From the NCBI RefSeq assembly GCF_016680995.1, contig NZ_JAEQMG010000163.1, positions 138,383-202,382 of the forward strand: a stretch of 64,000 nt of DNA. The letters run 5' to 3'. Shown here in pieces: positions 40,439 through 48,662 of this stretch. This DNA comes from Ruminococcus difficilis. Its GTDB lineage: Bacteria > Bacillota_A > Clostridia > Oscillospirales > Acutalibacteraceae. The notes under the pieces were generated by a model. That model searched no databases and was not told the DNA's origin. It was given only the letters and a program-made list of their open reading frames with translations. A program made the translations under genes and the position numbers. Position 1 is the first letter of the stretch. Each line of letters opens with the position of its first letter.

Positions 40439-40735
40439 ATGTACGAAGACAAGATTCTCCGTTGCAAGGACTGTGGAAACGAGTTCGTATTCACAGCCGG
40501 CGAGCAGGAGTTCTACGCAGAGAAAGGTTTCGTCAACGAACCCCAACGCTGCAAGGACTGCCGTATCGCTCGCAAGAATGCAATCAGGGCTAATCGTGAG
40601 ATGCACACTACCGTGTGTGCAGACTGTGGCGGCGAAGCAAAGATCCCATTTAAGCCGATGGAAGGCAAGGATTACTATTGCAGCGAATGTTTTGCAAAGC
40701 GCAAAGAGGCCGAAGAAGCGGCTCAAGCTGAATAA
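40439..40735 (+). CDS. Small zinc-ribbon protein
   Basis: 98 residues from the ATG at 40439 (GTGAGG upstream). Three Cys pairs, CKDCGNEF (about 9-13), CKDCRIAR (about 38-41) and CADCGGEAKIPFKP plus CSEC, form a probable zinc-ribbon/zinc-finger pair as in the small zf-trcl proteins widespread in Firmicutes. No catalytic motif; role unknown, perhaps nucleic-acid or ribosome binding. It lies just downstream of the SigH-like gene, with a terminator after it. Confidence 0.82.
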   Translation: MYEDKILRCKDCGNEFVFTAGEQEFYAEKGFVNEPQRCKDCRIARKNAIRANREMHTTVCADCGGEAKIPFKPMEGKDYYCSECFAKRKEAEEAAQAE

Positions 40736-40755
40736 TAAAAGTAATATAATTGCTT

Positions 40756-40783
40756 ACAGCGTCCGATCAGGGCGCTGTTTTTC
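40756..40783 (+). terminator. Terminator of the zinc-ribbon gene
   Basis: ACAGCGTCC-gatca-GGGCGCTGT, T5 tail. Confidence 0.8.
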
Positions 40784-40810
40784 AATGCAAAAATCTATTG
40801 ATCGTTCCCG

Positions 40811-40850
40811 ACTCCCTGTAGGGACGAGCATTGCTCGTCCGCTGCCTTTC
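40811..40850. repeat. Family D hairpin
   Basis: CCTGTAGGGACGAGC-att-GCTCGTCCGC. Confidence 0.6.
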
Positions 40851-40881
40851 TGAATGATCCGCGTATTTGTTTCAACAACAA

Positions 40882-40911
40882 GGAGCCCTGCTTTCGCAAG
40901 GCTCCGTTTTT
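40882..40911 (-). terminator. Terminator of the M23/lectin gene
   Basis: GGAGCCCTGC and GCAAGGCTCC with a TTTC loop, downstream of the stop codon at 40949 on the minus strand; also T-rich on the plus strand. Confidence 0.72.
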
Positions 40912-40948
40912 GATCATATGATCATTATCGATCCATATTGAAGGGTAT

Positions 40949-43900
40949 TTACTTTTTCTGTCCTATCGCATAAGGCGTTTGCTGTCTTGCGAGATAGCGC
41001 TGGATATAGGTCGCGTCGGTGATCTCCAAAAGACCGTTTCCGTCAACATCGGCATTCATCATAACGTCTTTGTCGATACCGGTGCTGATGTGCGCGCACG
41101 AACGCATGATCTGCGTCACATCGATCGCAGCGATCTCACCGTCACCATCTGCATCACCGAGGTTAGCGAGATCAGATTCCACCTGAAAACGGGCAGTAGT
41201 TTTATCAGCGGAGGGATCGGGCGCATCTGTCCATCCGCTATCCTTGACCCACTTATAATAAATGATCTCTTTTTTGTTCTGATAGACATACATCTTATAC
41301 CATGCTTTGGAACGTTGACCGTGAGAACCCCACGCCCCGTCACAGGTTACACCAGACTGACAGTAAACCGTACTGCCGTCTCCCCAGTGCAATACATAAA
41401 CAGTATGACCGTTATCATCGCCTGTCCATGCTACGCTGACCTGTGACGAACTGACAGAGTCAAAATGTCCAAAGCTTCCGCTTTGTTCATAGTTCGCCTC
41501 TGAGTTGATACCCGATCCCGGAATACAGAAGTGATAGTAATAATCATATTGCAGCACACGGGTATTTGAAGTAGACAACTCCCACATAGATTCATAAGGA
41601 CTGCCGTCATTGACATATTCTTTATGGTCGACGCCCTTATTCACCCAACCGTCACCGGGAGAATTGGTTTGCACTTTCTGTGAATAATTGTGATACTGTT
41701 TGATGTATTTATCATTATTCTTGATCAAATTGGGAAGTTTTGAAGAACCGTCGGAAGGCGTATACCAACCGTCATGATAGTCCATGTAGTTATCCTTGTA
41801 GGAATCGCCGCACTTTGAGCATTTATGGAGAATATATCCTTGTTCCCCGTCAGCGGGAGCCTCTACAAATGACTCGGTTATCTCATGGTCGCAGTCAGCA
41901 TGATTGTATTCGCAGATGAATCCTAACTTGATATTTTTGATATCATTCCAAGTACCATCCGTGTATAGCTCGCCGTAATCTTCACACAGCATATAGTTAT
42001 TAGGTTCTTCCGATTTCCAGTTAGCGTAGGAAACTTGTCTGCCGTAAATATCCGTCCAGATACCTTCCTGTTCTAAATCAGAAAGGCCCAACCAAATCGG
42101 ATCGGAGATCATTTCTTTCATCTTTTGATTCTCTGAAGCGTTATCGATAATAATAAGGTGACCGCCTTTGGCTTCACAAACAGATTTGGCTGTTTCCCAC
42201 GTTACCGCAGTATTATAATACTCATAGGTCGTACCCTGATAGGTAATGGTTTTACTCGGCGTATACGAGCTTCCATCCGGCTCGGTATTATCGTATTCAC
42301 AAATGAAGATCGGTACGTGGCTCGAGTAATCATTCGGTAAATCGTTCCATTTACCGGTATTGTACATCTGGAGATAATGCTCCGTAGAATTCGCATTGTC
42401 AGGCTGACTGCTGTTCCAGTTTTTATATGAAAACGCCTCGTCGGTTATCCATGTCCAATTCCCTTCGCTCCGTTCATCGCTCGCGCCAAGCCAGAGATAA
42501 TCCGTGTCGGAATTTGGGTTCCATGTGCTAAGGACAAAGTCATTTTCCTGCTGTGAAGAAATCGTAACTAAATGCCCGCCTAATCTCGCACAGGTTTTGT
42601 AAGCCAGTGCCCACGTAGTATTGATATCATAAACCTCATAGGTATGACCATTATAGGTCTGTGTCGCCACAGGCTGCAGATCGGTATATTCAACCGTAAA
42701 ATACTGGGCGTTTGATCCGTTGTCCTGATAATCCCGAATGTTCGTTCCTGCCGCAAAAGTTCCGCCGGCGACGTCCATTGCGGAAGCAGTATTGCATTTG
42801 GGAATAAACGTGATACCGTATGTTTGTAACTTCAAGTACCACTTTTGGGCATTGGAATCGTTATCGGAATATACCTGAATATTTTCACCGAAATTTGCCG
42901 TTCCTCCCGCCAAATCCAAACTTTTGCCCTGTCCGACGTTCGAAATACGATAGCTGCCGTCGGAATTGCGTTTAAAATGCCATTTCTGGTTATCGCTGCC
43001 ATCACGAGTCTGTACAGATACATTTCCCGAATCATCTGCGCCGATCGCTAAACCATCCTTGGCGGCAATGATCTTGGCATAAAAATCATTGCCGATATTT
43101 ATGGGGCGGAAAACTTTAAAAGAGACTCTTCCCGAATCGGCGCTTCCACCTGAACCGTGCGCGGTAACATATGCCGAATAACTGCCGGGAGTATCAAAGG
43201 TATACGTTTTTCCCGAAGAAATGTTTTCGGTGATAACTCTGCTTCCGTCACGGTCGATACCGATCGTAAAGCCGGTCGCGTTATTCGCGCCGCACGTAAA
43301 GGTTACGCTTCCACCAGATGGAATCTGACTTTGTGATACGTTTATCCAGATATTAGTAGGGATTGAACTGCCAGATTGATTATAGTTATAGGTTTCATTT
43401 TGAGGATTAACAATTCCATATAACCACCACGATGAACTTGTGCTTATTTGAAAATGAAGATGAGGACCAGAAGAATTGCCCGTGCTACCAACTCTTCCTA
43501 TAGTTTGTCCTGCTTCAACACGAGCACCATAATATATTTTATCTGTTGGAATACTACCAGCCTGCATGTGAGCATAATTATAGTATCTTCCATCATCGCC
43601 GTGTATTACCAACCCATGTCCATTTCCTGAACAGCAAGACGGCATTGGATCACTGGTTCCATAATGATTATTACTGCACAACCAAATACTGGTGACTGTT
43701 CCTCCTATTGCCGCTCTAACAGTTGCTCCGTTAATACTACCATCACAAATATCAATTCCATTATGTCCTCCTCCGTATCCTCGACTTAATGAAGTGTGAC
43801 CATAAACAGGCCAATATAGCGTCACACCAGTGTCCGCTACATCAACTTGTGCTGCTACATCTGCCGCCCTGATTTCTGCTCCGTCATCCGCAACGTCGAT

Positions 43901-44008
43901 CTGTGCACTTTCATCCGACGTATCGATTTCCGCTGCGTGGAAGGTCACGGCGACTGCCGACAGCAACAATGCAGCAGTCAGTAAAACTGATAAGACTTTC
44001 TTTAACAT
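40949..44008 (-). CDS. Secreted M23 peptidase with ricin, two C-type lectin domains and a dockerin
   Basis: 1019 residues. Signal peptide (1-26); an Asp-rich stretch with QIDVADDGAEI and QVDVADTGVTL repeats (32-63); M23 metallopeptidase (about 64-190) with His82/Asp86 in GHNGID, YAHM and PHLHF (His183/His185), all zinc ligands present. Then an Ig-like domain (about 220-300), a ricin-type trefoil (about 305-440) with QKW motifs, C-type lectin 1 (about 452-572) and 2 (about 588-702) with WLGASD/WLGLSD and FICEYD/FICEYN, a C-x2-C pair (730-733), an unassigned Tyr/Trp-rich domain (about 745-940) and a type I dockerin (947-1019; GDADGDGEIAAID, ADVDGNGLLEITD). It probably cuts peptidoglycan or a cross-linked host peptide while bound to glycans. 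AAGGAGG precedes the ATG. Bases about 41600-43850 are visibly more A/T-rich than neighbours. Confidence 0.93.
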   Translation of the reverse strand: MLKKVLSVLLTAALLLSAVAVTFHAAEIDTSDESAQIDVADDGAEIRAADVAAQVDVADTGVTLYWPVYGHTSLSRGYGGGHNGIDICDGSINGATVRAAIGGTVTSIWLCSNNHYGTSDPMPSCCSGNGHGLVIHGDDGRYYNYAHMQAGSIPTDKIYYGARVEAGQTIGRVGSTGNSSGPHLHFQISTSSSWWLYGIVNPQNETYNYNQSGSSIPTNIWINVSQSQIPSGGSVTFTCGANNATGFTIGIDRDGSRVITENISSGKTYTFDTPGSYSAYVTAHGSGGSADSGRVSFKVFRPINIGNDFYAKIIAAKDGLAIGADDSGNVSVQTRDGSDNQKWHFKRNSDGSYRISNVGQGKSLDLAGGTANFGENIQVYSDNDSNAQKWYLKLQTYGITFIPKCNTASAMDVAGGTFAAGTNIRDYQDNGSNAQYFTVEYTDLQPVATQTYNGHTYEVYDINTTWALAYKTCARLGGHLVTISSQQENDFVLSTWNPNSDTDYLWLGASDERSEGNWTWITDEAFSYKNWNSSQPDNANSTEHYLQMYNTGKWNDLPNDYSSHVPIFICEYDNTEPDGSSYTPSKTITYQGTTYEYYNTAVTWETAKSVCEAKGGHLIIIDNASENQKMKEMISDPIWLGLSDLEQEGIWTDIYGRQVSYANWKSEEPNNYMLCEDYGELYTDGTWNDIKNIKLGFICEYNHADCDHEITESFVEAPADGEQGYILHKCSKCGDSYKDNYMDYHDGWYTPSDGSSKLPNLIKNNDKYIKQYHNYSQKVQTNSPGDGWVNKGVDHKEYVNDGSPYESMWELSTSNTRVLQYDYYYHFCIPGSGINSEANYEQSGSFGHFDSVSSSQVSVAWTGDDNGHTVYVLHWGDGSTVYCQSGVTCDGAWGSHGQRSKAWYKMYVYQNKKEIIYYKWVKDSGWTDAPDPSADKTTARFQVESDLANLGDADGDGEIAAIDVTQIMRSCAHISTGIDKDVMMNADVDGNGLLEITDATYIQRYLARQQTPYAIGQKK

Positions 44009-44057
44009 ACAGAATCCTCCTTGTCATCTGATATAAAAATCAACATTGATTTTAAAT

Positions 44058-44088
44058 CGGGAGGAGCAAACCCCCTCCTACACAATAC
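44058..44088. repeat. Family D hairpin upstream of the M23/lectin gene
   Basis: CGGGAGGAGC-aaacc-CCCTCCTAC, in the 5' leader of the gene. Confidence 0.6.
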
Positions 44089-44340
44089 ACAAAAAGACAT
44101 ATAACCCGCAAGCTGCACGCCATAAAAACACACGTTCCAAATCGTTTCAAACATTTATACAGAAGCATAAACATTTGATGTTATAATTCTATCATATCCC
44201 CATTCGTTAGGCAATCCAAAATATGCGCCCTCTTTTTATGCAGTTTGCACATCCGGCTTTTGAAAAACGAATTTCCGCTATTGTTTTTTTGAGATCGGTG
44301 TGTTATAATCGGCTTGTCAATGTACAGACTATATTTGATT

Positions 44341-44427
44341 TGCGACGGCAACCCTCCGGCTCGGTTTCTCACAATGACGATTGACTTAGGTTGAGATTGC
44401 CACGGCACAAAAGTGCCTCGCAATGAC
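44341..44427. repeat. Tandem family B elements (copy 5 and a degenerate copy)
   Basis: 44389-44427: GGTTGAGATTGCCAC, inner stem GGCAC-aaaa-GTGCC, TCGCAATGACT. Immediately before it (44341-44379) a degenerate copy reads GGCAACCCTCCGGCTC...TCTCACAATGACG. Confidence 0.75.
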
Positions 44428-44446
44428 TATTTTTGGAGGTAATATT

Positions 44447-44641
44447 ATGATCACAAAAGACGCTATCATCGGCGATGTACTGGATAAGTATCCGTCTACC
44501 GCACCCCTGTTTTTACAGATGGGTATGCACTGCCTTGGCTGTCCCGCGTCCCGCGGCGAGAGCATCGAGGAAGCGTGCATGGTACACGGCGCCGACGCCG
44601 ATAAGCTCGTCGACGCGCTGAACAAGGCTGTCGGCGCGTAA
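44447..44641 (+). CDS. DUF1858 domain protein
   Basis: 64 residues from the ATG at 44447 (TTGGAGG upstream). ITKDAIIGDVLDKYPSTAPLFLQMGMHCLGCPASRGESIEEACMVHG carries the conserved CxxC (here HCLGC) of DUF1858, a small domain found alone or with hybrid-cluster and sulfur-transfer proteins. Binding of a metal or persulfide at the Cys pair is inferred. The stop codon overlaps the ATG of trmK (TAATG), so the two are translationally coupled. Confidence 0.85.
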   Translation: MITKDAIIGDVLDKYPSTAPLFLQMGMHCLGCPASRGESIEEACMVHGADADKLVDALNKAVGA

Positions 44642-45303
44642 TGTCAATACTCAAACCTCATGGGCGGCTGTCGCTTTGCGCCGATTTTGTGCGCGAAGGC
44701 AGCCGCCTTGCGGATATCGGGACAGATCACGGCTATCTGCCGATCGCGCTGTGCCAAATCGGAAAAATCCCCTCGGCGATCGCCTGCGATATCAACCCTC
44801 TTCCCCTGCGATCGGCTGAAGAGAATATTGCAAAGTTCGGTTTAAGCAAGATGATAAAGACGCGTCTTTCGGATGGGCTCAAAGCGCTTGCGCTCGACGA
44901 GGTGGACGACATCGTGATCGCCGGTATGGGCGGTGAGTTGATCCGCGATATCCTCGCAGCCGCGCCGTGGGTAAAAGATGAGGCAAAGCACCTTGTGCTC
45001 CAGCCGATGACACACCACGACGACCTGATCCGATGGCTGTATGAAAACGGCTTTGACATCGAGCGGCAGGCGGCTGTCCGCGACGACGGAAAGGCTTATA
45101 CCGTCCTGTCAACACGTTTCACGGGCGATAAAACCGACTGCGATCTTTACACCGCCATCGTCGGAAAGCTCGATCCGCGTGACGAAAATAGCCGCGGATT
45201 TCTCAGCCGCAGTCTGCAAAATCTGCGCAACAAAAGCAAGGGCGATCAATCGCTTTTGCCTGTCGTACAACAATTAGAGGAGGCGCTTTATGAAGCTGAG
45301 TAG
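44641..45303 (+). CDS. trmK: tRNA (adenine22-N1)-methyltransferase TrmK
   Basis: 220 residues. Rossmann-fold methyltransferase: ADIGTDHGYLPIALC (about 24-38), AIACDINPLPLRSAEENI (about 46-63), IVIAGMGGELIRDIL (about 92-106) and LVLQPMTHHDDLIRWLYENGF (about 118-138), all signatures of TrmK/YqfN. It methylates A22 in the D-arm of bacterial tRNAs. It overlaps DUF1858 by 1 nt and Nif3 by 14 nt, so these three form one coupled operon. Confidence 0.93.
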   Translation: MSILKPHGRLSLCADFVREGSRLADIGTDHGYLPIALCQIGKIPSAIACDINPLPLRSAEENIAKFGLSKMIKTRLSDGLKALALDEVDDIVIAGMGGELIRDILAAAPWVKDEAKHLVLQPMTHHDDLIRWLYENGFDIERQAAVRDDGKAYTVLSTRFTGDKTDCDLYTAIVGKLDPRDENSRGFLSRSLQNLRNKSKGDQSLLPVVQQLEEALYEAE

Positions 45304-46033
45304 CATCATCGCGTTCGCGCAACAAATCGCGCCGTTTGAATCGGCGGCGGAATGGGATAACGTCGGACTGTTGGTCGGCTCGCCGGAGTGGGAGATCGAC
45401 CGCGTTCTGCTGGCGCTGGACATCACCCCCGACGTCGTCAGGGAAGCGCACCAAAAGGGCGCGCGGCTGATCATCAGCCACCACCCCGTCATCTTCTCAC
45501 CCCTACACACTCTCGATCCCGATCACGCGGAATATCTGCTCGCGAAATACGACATTGCGGCACTGTGTCTGCACACGAATCTCGACCGCGCCGAGCAGGG
45601 CGTGAACACCGCTTTGGGAGCGGCATTGGAGCTGAAAAACACCACCCTTTATCCCGAGGATTTTTTGCTGGTCGGAGAGTCGGCTGAGCCATGCTCCGCC
45701 GAGGCATACGCCGCGTTCGTCAAAGAAAAACTGCACGCGCCTTCGGTACGGTTCACCGAGGGCAAGGTCACCCGCGTGGCGGTATCCTCCGGAGGCGGCG
45801 GTGAGGGCGTGGAGCTCGCCGCAAAATACGGCTTTGACGCCTTTGTGACAGGTGAGCTGAAGCACCACCAATACCTGTACGCAAAGCAGCACGGTATCGC
45901 CGCGTTTGACGCGGGGCATTTTCCGACCGAGGATGTGGTGATCGCACCGCTTAGGGATCTGCTTGCCGCAAAGTTCCCCGAGGTCGAGTTTGTCATCAGT
46001 GAAAAGAACAGCTGCCCGTACCGTGCGGTTTGA
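45290..46033 (+). CDS. Nif3-like dinuclear-metal protein (GCH type 2 / DUF34)
   Basis: 247 residues. Nif3 hallmarks: WDNVGLLVGSPEW (about 22-34), LLALDITPDVVREAHQKGARLIISHHPVIF (in sections about 40-70, with HHP metal ligands), LHTNLDRAEQGVNTAL (about 93-108) and HFPTEDVVIAPLRD (about 204). Metal-binding hydrolase-like fold whose role is still debated. The frequent pairing with trmK, seen here with a 14-nt overlap, is conserved in Firmicutes. Confidence 0.9.
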   Translation: MKLSSIIAFAQQIAPFESAAEWDNVGLLVGSPEWEIDRVLLALDITPDVVREAHQKGARLIISHHPVIFSPLHTLDPDHAEYLLAKYDIAALCLHTNLDRAEQGVNTALGAALELKNTTLYPEDFLLVGESAEPCSAEAYAAFVKEKLHAPSVRFTEGKVTRVAVSSGGGGEGVELAAKYGFDAFVTGELKHHQYLYAKQHGIAAFDAGHFPTEDVVIAPLRDLLAAKFPEVEFVISEKNSCPYRAV

Positions 46034-46050
46034 CATGATATTTTGAGAGA

Positions 46051-47622
46051 ATGAAAATAGAGAGAAAACGATCGAAAAAGCTGACGGATCTATTTAACGC
46101 CGGCTTTTTTTGGACATTCATCGTGCTGTTCGCTCTGGTGGCAGTCATCGGATACTTTTTGGTATCTGTTTACGGAGAAACGGGCGAGGGCATTCCGGCG
46201 CCGTTCTTGAGCGTATTTCTACAGCATTTATCGATCCTGCTGTGCTTTGCGGCGCTGACTGCGGTATTCGTTTTGTGCGCTCATCATCTGCGCTCCGGAC
46301 AGCTGAACAGCCGTTTCAAGCCGTCATTTACCGCCACGGTGATCACGGCGGTCGCCCTGATGCTGGCGGTACAGCTGACATTCGCGTACCTTCTGCGGAT
46401 GAATCCGATCACCGACGTATCGCGCATCGATACCTACGCGCAAAAGATCGTCACGGAAAACTCCTTTGACTGCATCCGCGACGGCTACAACGATTATTAC
46501 ATCGTCCGATATCAAAACAACCTACCTTATCTGCTGATCGTCACGCTGTTCTACAAGATCACCTATCTGATAACGGGGAGCTTTTCACGCGCGCCGATCA
46601 TTGTATTTAACGTGCTGTGTATCAACATCGCCGTGCTGCTGACCGTACTGTTATCGCGCAGGATCTTCGGCAAGCGAAAAGCGATGCTGACGCTGTTGTT
46701 CTGCCTGTTGTTCGCACCGTACTACACCTTCGCGCCCTATTTCTATACCGACTCCTTTTCGATTCCGTTCACCGTCGGCGCGGTCTACGCCTTTGTCGCG
46801 GCGATCCGGAGCAGCGGCAAAAAGAAGCTGCTTTTGCTTCTTGTGTGCGGATGCGTCTGCTGTATCGGCTTCAAGATCAAGGGCAGTCTGATCATCCTGA
46901 TCCCGGCATTCATCATCTATCTGCTGCTGCAATACGGCTTCAAGCGCTGTCTGAAAATGACCGCGGCGTTCCTGCTGAGCTTTGTGATCCTGCTCGCGTC
47001 ATATGCGGGCGTCGTCAAAGCGTCGAACATCATCCCCGAGGATGTCTCACAGCGTTGGCAATACCCCTATACACACTGGCTGATGATCGGGCTGAACGAC
47101 TACGGCGCGTATACGCTCGAGGACAACCAGTTCACCTACGAGTATGAGGGGATCGAAGCGAAAGAACAGGCGAACCTCGAAGAGATCCGGCGCCGCTTTG
47201 AGCAAAAGGGCTTTTTTGGCACTGTCCTCCATGTCGGTATCAAGGCGGTATGGACACACATGGACGGCACCTACTATATCGCCAACTACTTAGAGGATTA
47301 TCAGGAGCGGTGCGCCTTGCACAGCCTGTTGTTGTATGAGGGCAGGTTCCATCCGGTTTTCTACGCCTACAGCTGCGGGTTCCAGCTCTTTTTGCTGTTC
47401 ATTATGGCGTATTCGGCAAAGCGCGCATGGAAACAGCATGAGCACAACGTCACCACCCTCTTTCGGATTGCCGTGTTCGGGATGTTCCTGTTCTTCCTGA
47501 TATGGGAAACCAACGCGCGTTATCCGTATAATTTCACACCCTTATACCTGCTGGTCGCGACCGACGGCACAATAAAACTGGCGGAGCACTTCACCGAGCG
47601 CCGCCGCACAAAAACAAAGTGA
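46051..47622 (+). CDS. GT-C type membrane glycosyltransferase
   Basis: 523 residues with about 11-12 hydrophobic helices. The loop after the first helices contains NPITDVSRIDTYAQKIVTENSFDCIRDGYNDYYIVRYQNNLPYL (segments around 120-160), the acidic-loop style of ArnT/PMT-like, lipid-linked sugar transferases. A large extracytoplasmic C-terminal part (about 330-440) precedes two last helices. Donor and acceptor cannot be read. It follows Nif3 by 17 nt with only a weak ribosome binding site and is followed by a terminator, so it may end the DUF1858-trmK-nif3 operon. Confidence 0.78.
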   Translation: MKIERKRSKKLTDLFNAGFFWTFIVLFALVAVIGYFLVSVYGETGEGIPAPFLSVFLQHLSILLCFAALTAVFVLCAHHLRSGQLNSRFKPSFTATVITAVALMLAVQLTFAYLLRMNPITDVSRIDTYAQKIVTENSFDCIRDGYNDYYIVRYQNNLPYLLIVTLFYKITYLITGSFSRAPIIVFNVLCINIAVLLTVLLSRRIFGKRKAMLTLLFCLLFAPYYTFAPYFYTDSFSIPFTVGAVYAFVAAIRSSGKKKLLLLLVCGCVCCIGFKIKGSLIILIPAFIIYLLLQYGFKRCLKMTAAFLLSFVILLASYAGVVKASNIIPEDVSQRWQYPYTHWLMIGLNDYGAYTLEDNQFTYEYEGIEAKEQANLEEIRRRFEQKGFFGTVLHVGIKAVWTHMDGTYYIANYLEDYQERCALHSLLLYEGRFHPVFYAYSCGFQLFLLFIMAYSAKRAWKQHEHNVTTLFRIAVFGMFLFFLIWETNARYPYNFTPLYLLVATDGTIKLAEHFTERRRTKTK

Positions 47623-47663
47623 CGCGTGTTTCATCCCGCCGCTCTGTCACATCAACCATGTCA

Positions 47664-47700
47664 AAAAGCGTTTTCTTGATGAAAGCGCTTTTATTTTTTT
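47664..47700 (+). terminator. Terminator after the glycosyltransferase
   Basis: AAAAGCGTTTTC-ttgat-GAAAGCGCTTTT followed by a T-run. Confidence 0.82.
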
Positions 47701-47793
47701 GAAAAAAGCCAACTGTTTTTGTTTTCAAGATTAACAAACTGTAAATTTTGAGCGGAAAAGATAAAATAATTGCTATATATATGTAAAAAACAA

Positions 47794-47822
47794 TTGCAAA
47801 AACCACAAGCGTTTGTTATAAT
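47794..47822 (+). promoter_or_regulatory. Sigma-A promoter of trmB
   Basis: TTGCAA (47794-47799), 17-nt spacer, TATAAT (47817-47822); the leader is about 130 nt. Confidence 0.8.
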
Positions 47823-47957
47823 GTTGTAGTATATATAACTATATCATGTGATAGTATGGGATTTATGGGGTTTTTCTGAAAGCGCGCCGCCCGCAACTTT
47901 CGGCGCGTGTCCGTAAAACCGTTTTCCCATGAACTGTCATCAAGACAGGCAGGAACA

Positions 47958-48611
47958 ATGAGAATCAGAAAGAAGAAATGGGCGGAGCCGGAGCTCGCCG
48001 AATGTCGCTACTATATCAACGAGCCCGAACAGTACCGCGGCCGCTGGAAAGAGTTCTTCGGCAATGAGAAACCGATCGAGCTGGAGATCGGCTGCGGCAA
48101 ATGCACCTTTTCCGCCGAAAAAGCGATACGCGATCCCGACAAAAACTTCATTGCCCTGGATATCAAGAGCGATATGCTGGGCGTGGGCAGGCGCAACGTG
48201 GAGCGGATCTTTGCCGAAAACGACAGGTCGCCCGACAATATCGCGCTGGTGCGCTGTAACGTCGAACAGATCGACAAGGCGTTTTCCGCTGATGATCACA
48301 TCGCGGTGATGTACATCAACTTCTGCAATCCGTGGCCGCGTGAAAAGCACAAAAAGCGCCGACTGACCTATCCGAGAAAGCTCAAAATGTACCGCGATTT
48401 TCTCACCGAGGACGCGGTGATCTACTTCAAGACCGATGACGACGAGCTGTTTGAGGAAAGCATCGGTTATTTCGAGCAAGCGGGCTACACCATCCGCTTC
48501 ATCACCCGCGACCTGCATCACAGCGAGGTCAGGGACAATATCATGACCGAACACGAAAAGATGTTTTCCGACGAAGGCATCCCGATCAAATATCTGGAAG
48601 CGACGGTCTGA
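47958..48611 (+). CDS. trmB: tRNA (guanine46-N7)-methyltransferase TrmB
   Basis: 217 residues from the ATG at 47958 (CAGGAAC upstream). MRIRKKKWAEPELAECRYYI start, the SAM motif LEIGCGKCTFSAEKA (about 42-56), FIALDIKSDMLGVGRRNV, then INFCNPWPREKHKKRRLTYPRKL (about 122-144) and VIYFKTDDDELFEES, all typical of TrmB/TrmI. It puts m7G at position 46 of tRNA variable loops. An upstream in-frame start at 47907 is unsupported. Confidence 0.95.
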   Translation: MRIRKKKWAEPELAECRYYINEPEQYRGRWKEFFGNEKPIELEIGCGKCTFSAEKAIRDPDKNFIALDIKSDMLGVGRRNVERIFAENDRSPDNIALVRCNVEQIDKAFSADDHIAVMYINFCNPWPREKHKKRRLTYPRKLKMYRDFLTEDAVIYFKTDDDELFEESIGYFEQAGYTIRFITRDLHHSEVRDNIMTEHEKMFSDEGIPIKYLEATV

Positions 48612-48662
48612 TCCCTTGCACTATCTGACGCTAACCTAATCCAACAAGGAGGCAAACGAAAC

